A stretch of 64,000 nucleotides of DNA, taken from assembly GCA_934525065.1 (NCBI GenBank), contig CAKSYX010000006.1, forward strand, positions 1 to 64,000. The letters are read 5' to 3'. A model generated the notes under the pieces. The model was not told the DNA's origin. It was given only the letters and a program-made list of their open reading frames with translations, and made no database searches. The translations under genes were made by a program, and so were the position numbers. The stretch is from an uncultured Eubacteriales bacterium. Lineage in GTDB: Bacteria; Bacillota; Clostridia; Oscillospirales; Acutalibacteraceae. Positions 51,484 through 60,686 of the stretch are shown here, in pieces; the first letter of the stretch is position 1; every line of letters starts with the position of its first letter.

Positions 51484-53409
51484 ATGCAAAAAACAAAACT
51501 TATGCTGAAACGACTTAAAAATGATAGGCTTATTCTGAGTCTGGCCTTAGCTTTCTTTTTGCTGGCACCGGGTTATATTACCGTAAGGTCGCTGCTTTTG
51601 CACCTGTCGGCCGCATCGCCGCTTTCATATCTTTCTGCTTCGCTTGATACATCAATGATAGCCTTCATTTTTTTCATGTTTCTTTCATATGAATATCTTT
51701 GCAGAATAAAACAGCAGTCGGTCGAGGAAATGCTGAAGGCATCTTCCGGTGGGTTAAAAAGCTTTTACCTGACCGGGCTTTCAATATTGGCTTTTCTGCT
51801 CGGCGCATATGCTCTTGCTGTTTTTTCAATCAACGTTGTGATTTATTTTTGTCTCGGTGTCGGAAAATCCGAATATCTGGTTCATATAGTGCTGAATGTT
51901 TTTCTCAACATTTTTCTTGTACCTCTGGTCGGTATTCTGTTCGGCGCGGCGGTCTCCTTTTCAAGGCGAAGAATCGGCGCGTATATTGCAATGCTTGCCG
52001 CAGCCTTCCTTTCAACGCCGATGTTCACCGCAATCACTGACGCTGTTTATGAAGGCACGGGTAAAAATCTGACTCTTCTCAGAGGAATATTCGACATTTT
52101 TCCGCAATCGCTCGGCTATACGCCGATATACGCTTTCGGCTATTCTCTGTTGCCGTACCGGTGGGATATAGTTTCCTTTTGGCTTTGCCTTTTTGCGGCG
52201 GTATTGATTCTCCGTCTTGCAGGGAGCAAAAGAATCAGGGGCTTTTTTGCGGCGTTTACCTGTATTGTTCTGGCAATTGTGTCGATGGCCGGGTACGTCA
52301 AGCCTGCTTCAAAGCTAATTTTGAGGGGTAACGCCGATTCAAGCGGAATTGCCGATATGGATTACTATTCTTCGGCAGTTCAGCGAAACAAACGGGCTGA
52401 CTTCGCAGTTAAAAAATATGACCTTTTTTTGAGCATTGACCGCAGACTTTCCTGCGAGGCAACACTGACGCTCAGCAAGGAAAACCTCTCAGTCTATAAT
52501 TTTACGCTGTACCATGGCTTCAAAGTCGAAAGCGCCCGTTCGGACTACGGAAAATCACTTCAATTTGAACAAAACGGTGACTATATTTCCGTCAGGCGTG
52601 CAGATGAACCGCTCAAAAGCATAACGCTTGAATACAATGGTTCTGCGCCCCGCTTTTTCAGCAATTCTCAAAGCACGAGCCTTCCGGGATGGTTTCCGTA
52701 TTACCCTCATGCGGGGGAAAGGGAGATTTATGACCGCTCAATATTCGGTTTCAACCGAATTCTTTGCCCGGATAACACCGAATTCAAACTTGACATCAAC
52801 TGCAAAAACAATGTATTTTGCAGCCTTGACAAAACCGAAAGCGGCTATGCCGGAAAAAGCAGCGGTGTAACGATCGTGTCCGGCTTTTATGATACGTTTA
52901 TGTACGGAAATATTCAGGTGATGTACCCGTTTCTGGACACTGCGGAATACTCGGAAAAAAGCATCAGGGAAAACCTCGATGAATACACTGCACAGGGAAT
53001 CATTGACGCTTCATCAAAAAAGCTGATTGTGATTTCAAACGTAAACATGACCTCTGTTTATGAGAGGTACTGCCGTTTTTCCGATCATACGGCGGTCGCT
53101 CAGCTGAGCGGACTTGCGGATTTTTATGAAACGCAGAAAGTTCCGAGCTATAAGCTCTCTCTTTATAACGCGTTCAGCTATTATCAATCCGACCGGGAAA
53201 GCTGGAAGCAGCTGATTGATTCAACCAAGGAGTTCTACGCAGGTGACGAGGAACTGATTCAAAATGACGCGAAAGTCATGCTTCAAAGAACACTTGATGA
53301 AGTTGGAGAAAGCTACGCGGAAAAGCAAATCAGTGAATATCTGAATGACGATTATGACACAAGAAACTGGAAAAGCTTTTTTGAAGATCTGAGAGGTGAA
53401 AAACAATGA
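51484..53409 (+). CDS. ABC-type permease with M1-peptidase-like extracellular domain
   Basis: A 641-residue protein with about eight hydrophobic segments in residues 1-275 (ABC-2-like permease) and a large ~360-residue extracytoplasmic region. The latter resembles the beta-rich N-terminal part of M1 aminopeptidases (SIDRRLSCEATLTLS, then SLPGWFPYYPHAGE and FYDTFMYGN), but I find no HExxH zinc motif, so it is probably non-catalytic. GGGGAGGG precedes the ATG. The ATPase gene overlaps its end by four bases. TTGTAA/TTACAA repeats around 51421-51453 could be an operator. The transported substrate is unknown. Confidence 0.75.
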   Translation: MQKTKLMLKRLKNDRLILSLALAFFLLAPGYITVRSLLLHLSAASPLSYLSASLDTSMIAFIFFMFLSYEYLCRIKQQSVEEMLKASSGGLKSFYLTGLSILAFLLGAYALAVFSINVVIYFCLGVGKSEYLVHIVLNVFLNIFLVPLVGILFGAAVSFSRRRIGAYIAMLAAAFLSTPMFTAITDAVYEGTGKNLTLLRGIFDIFPQSLGYTPIYAFGYSLLPYRWDIVSFWLCLFAAVLILRLAGSKRIRGFFAAFTCIVLAIVSMAGYVKPASKLILRGNADSSGIADMDYYSSAVQRNKRADFAVKKYDLFLSIDRRLSCEATLTLSKENLSVYNFTLYHGFKVESARSDYGKSLQFEQNGDYISVRRADEPLKSITLEYNGSAPRFFSNSQSTSLPGWFPYYPHAGEREIYDRSIFGFNRILCPDNTEFKLDINCKNNVFCSLDKTESGYAGKSSGVTIVSGFYDTFMYGNIQVMYPFLDTAEYSEKSIRENLDEYTAQGIIDASSKKLIVISNVNMTSVYERYCRFSDHTAVAQLSGLADFYETQKVPSYKLSLYNAFSYYQSDRESWKQLIDSTKEFYAGDEELIQNDAKVMLQRTLDEVGESYAEKQISEYLNDDYDTRNWKSFFEDLRGEKQ

Positions 53410-54251
53410 TTGAAGTACGCAATCTTTCAAAGAAATTCGGAAAAAAAGAAGCGCTCAAAAATGTTTCGTTCACTTTGGAAAACGGCGTCTACGGCCTGCT
53501 CGGTGCGAACGGCGCGGGAAAAACCACACTGATACGCTCTTTGACGCTCCTTTATCCTGACAGGTTCGGCGCAATTTCAAAAAACGGTGTTCCGATTTCA
53601 AAGGACCAAAAGTATCTTTCGGGCGTGGGATACCTCCCTCAGCAGTTCGGTCTATTCAAAGAGCTTTCGGTCGCTGATGCGCTCAGCCTGCTTGCAAGCT
53701 TCAAAGGAATTGACAAAGCCGTGAGTGAAAGCGAAATTGAAAGGTGCCTTAAACTTGTCAATCTTTCCGATGAAAAAGAAAAGAGAGTTTCGGCCCTCTC
53801 CGGCGGAATGCTCAGGCGCGTCGGAATTGCTCAGGCTCTGCTCGGAAATCCGGAGCTTATAATCTTTGACGAACCGACTTCGGGTCTTGACCCGGTTGAA
53901 AGGCTGCGTTTCAAGTCGGTCGTTTCGGAAATCGACAGGGAAAAGACCGTTATAATTTCCACCCACATCGTTGAAGACATTGAGGCGGTCTGCGACCGTG
54001 TAATTGTTATGGACAGCGGAAAAGCACTTGGTGTTTACTCGTGCGAAGAGCTGAAAAACAAAGCCGGCGGAAAGGTTTTTGAAGTTTACGGAACCGATGC
54101 GGACATTTTATCTGAAGAAGGCTTCGTTGAAAAAATCTTTGAGCGTGACGGTCGCACCGCGAAAAGAATACTTTCGTCAAGGCCTTTGAACGGCAAGCCG
54201 TGCACACCGACTCTTGAGGACGGATATTTATGCTTGATAGAAGGAATATAA
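53406..54251 (+). CDS. ABC transporter ATP-binding protein
   Basis: A 281-residue cytoplasmic ABC ATPase of the drug/lipid exporter (CcmA-like) type. Walker A GANGAGKTT, Q-loop GYLPQQFG, signature LSGGMLRRVGIAQ, Walker B LIIFDEPTSGLDP and H-loop STHIVEDIE are all canonical. GAGGTGAAAAACA precedes the ATG. It powers the flanking membrane proteins, being coupled to the M1-like permease upstream and overlapping the next gene by 22 bases. Confidence 0.94.
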   Translation: MIEVRNLSKKFGKKEALKNVSFTLENGVYGLLGANGAGKTTLIRSLTLLYPDRFGAISKNGVPISKDQKYLSGVGYLPQQFGLFKELSVADALSLLASFKGIDKAVSESEIERCLKLVNLSDEKEKRVSALSGGMLRRVGIAQALLGNPELIIFDEPTSGLDPVERLRFKSVVSEIDREKTVIISTHIVEDIEAVCDRVIVMDSGKALGVYSCEELKNKAGGKVFEVYGTDADILSEEGFVEKIFERDGRTAKRILSSRPLNGKPCTPTLEDGYLCLIEGI

Positions 54252-54886
54252 AAATACGTTTCAGGCGACTTCTCCTGCTTGTCAGAGCACTGCGAACGGT
54301 TACGCTCATACCGTTTATAATACTGAACATTGTCATTCCGCTTCTTTTGCTGTTTATCTTTCTTCGCAAAGGAGCAGGGGATGAGCTTCAGTTCACGGCG
54401 AACCGACTTTACGGTCTGTTTTTGCCGTTCATGCTTTGCTGGTGTTCGATTTTTGTTCAAAAGTTTTATTTTGAAGAGCCGGGCTGTGAGCTGTTGTTCG
54501 TTAACAGTACCAAAGGAAAAACGACCGACATAGTGTTGCTGTTTTTGCTCGAAATAGGCCTCGAATTGCTTCTTTTGATGCCGCTTTTCATTTTGGTGCA
54601 GGGATTCAGGCAATACTGCTTCGGTCTGTTTCTGGTCTCCTTGTTCTATTTCGGCTTTTCATATCTGCTCTCGTTCGCTTTTCGCTCAATCACGCCAACG
54701 CTTCTGGTTTCCGTTGTTTATACCTTGCTGAACCTGATTTCGCCCCTTCAGACGGTTCACTTTCCGTTTTATTATTCGCCCGAATCGCAGACGGAATTTC
54801 TTCGGTGTGAGCTTCCGCTTGCGCTCACGGGAATTGCGGCCGTTGCAGTCACTTCGCTGATGATGTTGAAACGCAGAAAGGTATAA
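54230..54886 (+). CDS. ABC-2-like membrane permease subunit
   Basis: A 218-residue integral membrane protein with about six hydrophobic helices and a basic N terminus (MLDRRNIKIRFRR). There is no clear family motif, but the topology and coupling to the ATPase suggest the second permease half of an ABC-2 exporter. GAGGACGGATATTT precedes the ATG inside the ATPase gene. The operon ends in a strong terminator. Confidence 0.7.
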   Translation: MLDRRNIKIRFRRLLLLVRALRTVTLIPFIILNIVIPLLLLFIFLRKGAGDELQFTANRLYGLFLPFMLCWCSIFVQKFYFEEPGCELLFVNSTKGKTTDIVLLFLLEIGLELLLLMPLFILVQGFRQYCFGLFLVSLFYFGFSYLLSFAFRSITPTLLVSVVYTLLNLISPLQTVHFPFYYSPESQTEFLRCELPLALTGIAAVAVTSLMMLKRRKV

Positions 54887-54892
54887 ATACAT

Positions 54893-54933
54893 AACCGCGG
54901 TACGCTGTTTTTCGTACCGCGGTTACATTTTTT
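54893..54933. terminator. Terminator between the ABC operon and the P-type ATPase gene
   Basis: AACCGCGGTACG (54893-54904) and CGTACCGCGGTT (54913-54924) form a perfect 12-bp stem followed by U6 on the plus strand. It may also serve the convergent gene, with a weaker tail. Confidence 0.9.
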
Positions 54934-54937
54934 AAAG

Positions 54938-57619
54938 TCAGTTTTTCTTCAACACGCTTCTTTGAACAGCCTTGACAGCTTCAACAATCGGAATGATGAG
55001 AAACGCGAGGAAGAGCGAAATTCCGTATGCCTTTGCGTCGAGGTGTGCAAAACCGAAAAGCTTTGAAAGAAAGTCGATTTCAACAACGGCAGTTGTGAGA
55101 AGGAGCGAAGCCCCCATTGCAAGGTACAAGGCCGCGTTGTGGCTGCCTTTGAGCACCATTTTGACCGCAGAGCCGCGTTGTGAACGCATGTTGAAGGAAT
55201 GGAAAATTTCACACATAGACATTGTGAAAAACGCCATCGTCATTCCCTCATCGCTGTCTGCGATGTTGCGCCAAACGAGTGTCCCGGTTTCAAGGTATTC
55301 GCCGATATAAAACGCGGCCACGGTCAGTACCGTCACAAGAACGCCCTGATAAAAACAGTCAAAGCCAAGCCCGCCGGCAAAAATTCCGTCCGTCGGTTTG
55401 CGCGGCTGTCTTTTCATAATGTCGCTTTCAGGTCTTTCAAGTCCGAGCGCAAGGGCAGGGAAACAGTCGGTAACAAGGTTGATGAAAAGCAGGTGCGGCG
55501 CTCTCAGAATCGTGAAATTCATGATCGAAGCAAAGAAAATCGAAAGCACCTCAGAAAGATTTGAACCGAGCAGGAACTGAATGGCCTTCCTGATGTTGTC
55601 ATAAATTCTTCTGCCTTCTCCGACAGCGGAGACGATCGTTGCAAAATTGTCGTCGGCAAGCACCATGTCGGCAACGTTTTTGGTCACATCAGTTCCCGTA
55701 ATGCCCATGCCTATGCCGATATCCGCGCTCTTGATTGAGGGGGCATCGTTCACGCCGTCGCCGGTCATTGCGGTAACATAGCCGAGACTGCGCCATGCGT
55801 TCACGATGCGCGTTTTGTGCTCGGGCTGAACTCTGGCGTAAACGCGGATGTTTTTAACGACCTTCTTGAATTCCTCGTCTGAGTATTTTTCAATGTCTGC
55901 ACCGAGCATTGCCTGAGAATCATCCGTAAGAATTCCAAGCTCGCGGGCAATCGCCCTTGCGGTGTTGATGTGGTCGCCGGTAATCATTATCGGTGTAATT
56001 CCGGCTTCGCGACATTCGGCTATTGCAGCCTTGACCTCCGGACGAACGGGGTCAATCATTCCGACAAGACCGATGAAGGTCATGCCGTTTTCGAGCTTTT
56101 CGCCGGTGTATTCGGCAGGCTCTGAGGGGTACGTCTTATACGCCGCGGCAAAAACGCGCAGCGCATTGTTGCCCATCCTCGTGTTTTCTTCATTGATTTT
56201 TTCGCGTACCTCGGCAGTCATTTCAACGGTTTTTCCGTCAATAAGTGCGTGGGAGCAGTGCTTAAGAATTTCGTCGGGTGCACCCTTTGTGTACTGAATG
56301 TAGCCGTTTTCAGCCTTGTGAACGGTACTCATCATTTTTCTGCCGGAGTCAAACGGAATCTCGCCGACCCTCTGCTCGGCGGCGGAAAGCGCGCTCTTTT
56401 CAAGTCCGAGCGTTCTTGCGTAAACTATAAGCGCAGCTTCGTCCGGCTCACCGGTGCTTTTTCCGTCAGAATCAACCTCGGCGTTGGTGCAAAGTGCCAT
56501 TGCCGAAGCGAGCCTTTCTTCATCGCTTCCGAAGTGGTCAACAACGGTCATCACGTTCTGTGTAAGAGTTCCGGTTTTATCTGAGCAAATGATCTGAGTG
56601 CAGCCGAGTGTTTCAACGGCGGTCATTTTCCGGATTATTGCGTTCTTCTTGGACATATTCGTCACGCCGATTGCAAGAACGATTGTCATGACGGCAACAA
56701 GACCTTCCGGAATCGCCGCAACAGCGAGCGCGATTGCCGTGATGAAAGATTTGAGGGCAACATCAATAAACGGCGGCTTGTCAGCCAGCAGGAAGAATTT
56801 TGTCACAAGGTCAAAAGCAAAAATGAAAACGCAGACGCCGATGACGAGCTTTGTGAGAACCTTTGAAAGCTGTTCAAGCTTCAGCTCAAGCGGAGTTTTA
56901 CCCTCCTGCGTGAGCGAAATTGCCGAGGCGATTTTGCCCATTTCCGTTTCCATTCCCGTTGCAACAACAACGGCCTTGCCGCGTCCGTAGACAACGGTTG
57001 AGCCCATGTATGCCATGTTTTTGCGGTCGCCGAGCGGAACCTCCTTTTCGTCCGTACCCATGAGGGCGTTCACGAGCTTTGAAACGGGTACTGATTCGCC
57101 GGTCAGTGCTGCTTCCTCAATTTTCATGCTGCTGCATTCAATTATGCGGCAGTCCGCGGGAACGGCGTCGCCTGCGTCGAGCAGAATAACGTCGCCGACA
57201 ACAAGCTCTTCGCTTTTGACAGAAATAATTTTTCCGCTTCGCAATGTCTTTGTTGTTGCGGCCGACATCTCCTGGAGCGCTTCAATTGCTTTTTCAGCCT
57301 TGCTTTCCTGAACAACGCCGAGAACCGCATTGACAATGACAACAAAAAGGATTATCAGCGTGTCTGTCGGAACTGTTGCCTTTCCGGCTTCAATCGTGTC
57401 AGTGACTGCCGAAATTACGGCGGCAACGAGGAGAATGACGATCATCGGATCCTTCATCTGGTCAAAAAAGCGTTTCAAGAGCGAATCCTTTTTGGCCTCG
57501 GCCAATTTGTTCTTTCCGTTTTTTTCAAGTCTTGCGGCGGCCTCTTTTTCCCCAAGGCCGTCCGGTTCGCTTTTCACTTCGCGCAGCACTTCCTGCGCTG
57601 TCCTTTGGTAGTAGTTCAT
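54938..57619 (-). CDS. P-type cation ATPase (Ca2+-type fold, probable Mn2+/Ca2+ exporter)
   Basis: An 893-residue P2A-type ATPase. It has TGES (actuator), the phosphorylation site CSDKTGTLTQ, MITGDHINTA and GDGVNDAPSIK, and ten membrane helices. The SERCA-like site residues are conserved: AAIPEGL in M4, GSNLSEVLSIF in M5 and NLVTD in M6. This alone suggests Ca2+, but the gene follows a Mn2+-sensing yybP-ykoY riboswitch, so manganese efflux is likely, as proposed for YoaB-type ATPases. I chose the ATG at 57619, preceded by AAAGGAAG; the frame extends upstream into the riboswitch. Confidence 0.93.
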   Translation of the reverse strand: MNYYQRTAQEVLREVKSEPDGLGEKEAAARLEKNGKNKLAEAKKDSLLKRFFDQMKDPMIVILLVAAVISAVTDTIEAGKATVPTDTLIILFVVIVNAVLGVVQESKAEKAIEALQEMSAATTKTLRSGKIISVKSEELVVGDVILLDAGDAVPADCRIIECSSMKIEEAALTGESVPVSKLVNALMGTDEKEVPLGDRKNMAYMGSTVVYGRGKAVVVATGMETEMGKIASAISLTQEGKTPLELKLEQLSKVLTKLVIGVCVFIFAFDLVTKFFLLADKPPFIDVALKSFITAIALAVAAIPEGLVAVMTIVLAIGVTNMSKKNAIIRKMTAVETLGCTQIICSDKTGTLTQNVMTVVDHFGSDEERLASAMALCTNAEVDSDGKSTGEPDEAALIVYARTLGLEKSALSAAEQRVGEIPFDSGRKMMSTVHKAENGYIQYTKGAPDEILKHCSHALIDGKTVEMTAEVREKINEENTRMGNNALRVFAAAYKTYPSEPAEYTGEKLENGMTFIGLVGMIDPVRPEVKAAIAECREAGITPIMITGDHINTARAIARELGILTDDSQAMLGADIEKYSDEEFKKVVKNIRVYARVQPEHKTRIVNAWRSLGYVTAMTGDGVNDAPSIKSADIGIGMGITGTDVTKNVADMVLADDNFATIVSAVGEGRRIYDNIRKAIQFLLGSNLSEVLSIFFASIMNFTILRAPHLLFINLVTDCFPALALGLERPESDIMKRQPRKPTDGIFAGGLGFDCFYQGVLVTVLTVAAFYIGEYLETGTLVWRNIADSDEGMTMAFFTMSMCEIFHSFNMRSQRGSAVKMVLKGSHNAALYLAMGASLLLTTAVVEIDFLSKLFGFAHLDAKAYGISLFLAFLIIPIVEAVKAVQRSVLKKN

Positions 57620-57644
57620 TGTTTTCTTCCTTTCGTGAATAATA

Positions 57645-57812
57645 TACAAAAGACCCTTAGCAGAACATATGACTGATTCGCTGAAAAACAGCGGAAAGTT
57701 CATCTGCTCTGTTAAAGGTCTTGCTGTCGGAAAAACGACCTGCAAACCGGATTTCCGAAAAAACAGAAAACGCGATGACGATTTGCAGCAATGAGCTACT
57801 CCCCTTTAAGTG
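57645..57812 (-). promoter_or_regulatory. yybP-ykoY manganese riboswitch
   Basis: On the minus strand TTAAAGGGGAGTAGC (57809-57795) and GACAGCAAGACCTTTA (near 57727-57712) are the two conserved arms. TCGTCATCGCG and a long P3 hairpin lie between. A competing stem pairs AGACC/GGTCT and AGCAGA/TCTGCT (57649-57720) and ends in a U-rich tail, so Mn2+ would favour expression of the ATPase. Confidence 0.9.
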
Positions 57813-57827
57813 GGTTTCTGCATGAAA

Positions 57828-57856
57828 ATATTAACATAGCGAGCGAAAAAAGTCAA
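57828..57856 (-). promoter_or_regulatory. Promoter of the Mn2+ riboswitch transcript
   Basis: TTGACT (57856-57851), a 17-base spacer and TAATAT (57833-57828) on the minus strand. Confidence 0.78.
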
Positions 57857-57947
57857 GCATTATTGTTTTGCTCCTTTTGTGCAAAAGTATGCCGATTCGG
57901 CGCGGATTTGCGGCGTTCGCCGTCTTTTGCTTTTTTTTAGCATAACC

Positions 57948-57981
57948 AAAAGAAAACCGCCGTGTCAAAAACATGGCGGTT
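57948..57981 (-). terminator. Terminator of the mgtE-ABC-Nudix operon
   Basis: AACCGCC (57981-57975) pairs with GGCGGTT (57961-57955), followed by a U-rich tail on the minus strand. Between here and 57860 I see no gene. Confidence 0.8.
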
Positions 57982-57988
57982 AAATATA

Positions 57989-58612
57989 TCAGTCAAAAAG
58001 AGTTACCCAGTTTTCCGCTTCGTTCGCTTCAAAGCAGAGAAGAAGCTGTTCTTTCGTAACCTTTTCAATTGCAAGGTTTTCGGGCAGCTCGTTTTTTGAA
58101 AAGAAAGCGGTCTCGGTTGTTTCAATGTTTTCCTTGAAGCTGCCGCCGAGGAGCGAGCAAAGAACAAAAACCTTCACAACGCCGTAGGCATAGGGCGGGG
58201 GATTATGGCGGTTTCTGTCCTGAACGGCAATGAGCAGCTTTGCTTCAACGTCAAGTCCGGCTTCCTCTTTTGTCTCCTTGACGGTGTTTTCCGCAACGGA
58301 TTGGTCGATGTCGCACCAGCCGCCGGGCAAAGCCCATTTTCCGTTGTTTTCGTGAACAAGAAGGAGCTTTCCTTTTTTGAAAACGGCGGCTCTGGTATCA
58401 ACCTTCGGGGTCTGGTAGCCGGTTTCGCCGCAGAACAGCTCTCTGACCTTTTTAATCGGCAGGTCGGTTTTGAACGCCATTATCTCCGCAGAAATCTCCC
58501 TGAGCCTTTCGTAACGCTCAAGGTCGAATTTGTCCTTTCCGTAGGTCAGCCCTGCCTGGGCGAGAGACTGAATTTCCATCGCCCATTTTGTGAGCATATC
58601 TCTGTCTGTCAT
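57989..58612 (-). CDS. Nudix hydrolase with N-terminal PF12535-like domain
   Basis: A 207-residue Nudix protein. Residues 1-65 match the helical N-terminal domain found in CDP-choline/ADP-ribose-type Nudix hydrolases (NUDIX_5). The Nudix box reads GWCDIDQSVAENTVKETKEE, so the usual first Glu is Gln and the Arg of REUxEE is Lys, while the metal-binding EExG Glu residues remain. Activity may thus be altered; the substrate is unknown. TCGGAGGTTTT precedes the ATG. It begins 16 bases after the ABC gene and ends the operon. Confidence 0.87.
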   Translation of the reverse strand: MTDRDMLTKWAMEIQSLAQAGLTYGKDKFDLERYERLREISAEIMAFKTDLPIKKVRELFCGETGYQTPKVDTRAAVFKKGKLLLVHENNGKWALPGGWCDIDQSVAENTVKETKEEAGLDVEAKLLIAVQDRNRHNPPPYAYGVVKVFVLCSLLGGSFKENIETTETAFFSKNELPENLAIEKVTKEQLLLCFEANEAENWVTLFD

Positions 58613-58628
58613 AAAACCTCCGAAAAAC

Positions 58629-60686
58629 TCAGGTCATTTCAAACGCACCTGTGTAAAGCTGATAGTATTTCTTTCCGAGGGCAATAAGCTCGTCATGGTC
58701 ACCGCTTTCAATAATTTCGCCGTTTTCAAGGACAATTATATTCTCCGAGTTGCGGACGGTTGAAAGGCGGTGGGCAATGACAAGGACGGTTTTGTCTGCC
58801 ATCAGCTTGTCCATTCCTTTTTCAATGAGACGTTCGGTTCGGGTATCTATTGAGCTTGTTGCTTCGTCAAGAACAAGCAACGGCCTGTCGGCAATTGCAG
58901 CTCTTGCGATGTTGATGAGCTGAGCCTGACCCATACTGATGTTGACGCCGTCTGCGTTCAGCTCGGTGTCATAGCCGTCGGGCAGTTTTTCAATGAATGA
59001 ATGTGCATTGGCAAGCTTTGCGGCGGCAACAACCTCTTCGTCCGTTGCGTCAAGGCGGCCGTAGAGAATGTTCTCCTTGATGGTTCCGGCGAAGAGCCTT
59101 GAATCCTGAAGAACAAATGCCATCGAAGAGCGAAGCGAGGCTTTTTTGATGTCCTTGATTGAAATGCCGTCAATAGTGATTTCGCCGCTGTCAACCTCAT
59201 AAAAGCGGTTAATGAGGTTAGTGATCGTTGTCTTTCCTGCTCCTGTCGAGCCGACAAACGCCAGCTTTTCGCCGCTGTTCGCGTGGGCAGAAACGTTTTT
59301 GAGCACAGGTGTGCCCTCAACGTATGAGAAGGTGATGTCTTTGATATCAATATCACAACTGACAGGAACGTATTCGGTACCGTCTAAGCCTGCAGGAACG
59401 GCCCAGTACGGATCTCCGTCCTCGCTTTCGGTGACTTTGCCCATGTAGTCCTTCACTGCTTTGACAAGTGTGACCTTGCCTTCGTCGGTTTCAACGTCGG
59501 TGTCAAGAACCTCAAAAATTCTTTCCGCACCGGCGAGAGCGGCAACAAATGAATTGTAGCTGCTTGCAATCGAGGCGATAGGGGAGCCGTAGCTTTTTGC
59601 AAAGCTTAGATAAACAATGAGCCTTGCCGCGTCCATCTGACCGACAATTACGAGCCACGCACCGAATGAAACCGCAATTGCGTAGTTAATGCGCATGATC
59701 ATTGAAATGAGCGGACTCATCAATCCGCCGATGATGTTGGATTTTACGCCGGTTCTTCTCAAATCCTCGTTGAGTTCCTTGAACTGTTTTTTGCTGCGTT
59801 CTTCATAGCAGAAAATCTTGACCGCCTTGATGCCTCTGACGTATTCTTCAACATAGCCGTTGCACTTTGCGGTTGCTTCCTGTGCTTTTTTGAAGAGGGG
59901 AGCGCACTTTGAGGTTATCACCATTACAACCAAAACCATCAGCACAATTGCAAAGGTAATGGTGAGCGTAATTTTCCAGCTATAAACTATCATGATGGTG
60001 ATCGTCATAACAGCCGTTATGGTTGAAGAAATAATACTTGGAAAATCGCTGCTGACAAGGTCGCTGATTCTTGAAACGTCACTGATGAAGTGACTCATGA
60101 TCTCGCCGGTTTTGCGTTTGTCAAAATAGCTGACCGGCAGATGCTGAAGGTGATTGAAAAGGTCGCGCCGCAGGTCGGCAACAATTCTGAGCGAAACCGA
60201 AAGAAGGATTCTTGTATAAAGAAAACTGAACGCCGCCGCAAACAGACATGCCACGCTCATGACCACTATCCACATAATGATTCCGGACATGGCGTTCTCT
60301 GCCGAGGTTTCACGTCCTCTAACAACATTTTCTAGGATTTTGTATATAGGCTCCATTGCAAGGGTTGAAACAACGCTGATTACCGAAGTGAGAACAACGA
60401 GCGCTGCAACGGCGAACATCCAGCCTTTCTTTTTGGTCAGATATTTAAGCAGACGCTTTGCCGCCTTTTTTGTATCCTTTGGTTTTTTCTTTGCTCTTTC
60501 GGCTTTTTCTTCTTCTGTGAGTTCCGGCTTTTTGGCTTTGGGTTTTTTCTTTTTGCTTTTTCTGTCTGCCGGCGTATCTTTTGCGGACGTTGCCGCGGCT
60601 TTTGTTTCCGGCACGTTTTTAATCTCTTCGCTTTCGGGGGTGGAGGTTTTCTTTTCTTCTTCCGTGAGCTTTGTGCTTTTACTCAT
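58629..60686 (-). CDS. Heterodimeric ABC exporter subunit with a charged N-terminal extension
   Basis: A 685-residue fused permease-ATPase of the multidrug exporter type. The first ~85 residues are a Lys/Glu/Pro-rich, low-complexity extension. Six membrane helices and an NBD follow. The NBD has a canonical Walker A GSTGAGKTT, Walker B LLVLDEATS and H-loop IAHRLST, but a degenerate signature ISMGQAQ in place of LSGGQ. Complementary changes occur in the partner. AAGGAG precedes the ATG, and the start overlaps the partner gene's stop by four bases. Confidence 0.93.
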   Translation of the reverse strand: MSKSTKLTEEEKKTSTPESEEIKNVPETKAAATSAKDTPADRKSKKKKPKAKKPELTEEEKAERAKKKPKDTKKAAKRLLKYLTKKKGWMFAVAALVVLTSVISVVSTLAMEPIYKILENVVRGRETSAENAMSGIIMWIVVMSVACLFAAAFSFLYTRILLSVSLRIVADLRRDLFNHLQHLPVSYFDKRKTGEIMSHFISDVSRISDLVSSDFPSIISSTITAVMTITIMIVYSWKITLTITFAIVLMVLVVMVITSKCAPLFKKAQEATAKCNGYVEEYVRGIKAVKIFCYEERSKKQFKELNEDLRRTGVKSNIIGGLMSPLISMIMRINYAIAVSFGAWLVIVGQMDAARLIVYLSFAKSYGSPIASIASSYNSFVAALAGAERIFEVLDTDVETDEGKVTLVKAVKDYMGKVTESEDGDPYWAVPAGLDGTEYVPVSCDIDIKDITFSYVEGTPVLKNVSAHANSGEKLAFVGSTGAGKTTITNLINRFYEVDSGEITIDGISIKDIKKASLRSSMAFVLQDSRLFAGTIKENILYGRLDATDEEVVAAAKLANAHSFIEKLPDGYDTELNADGVNISMGQAQLINIARAAIADRPLLVLDEATSSIDTRTERLIEKGMDKLMADKTVLVIAHRLSTVRNSENIIVLENGEIIESGDHDELIALGKKYYQLYTGAFEMT

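Noticed and set aside
57620..57745. N-terminal extension of the P-type ATPase ORF
   Set aside because: It translates the yybP-ykoY riboswitch; the RBS-supported start is 57619.
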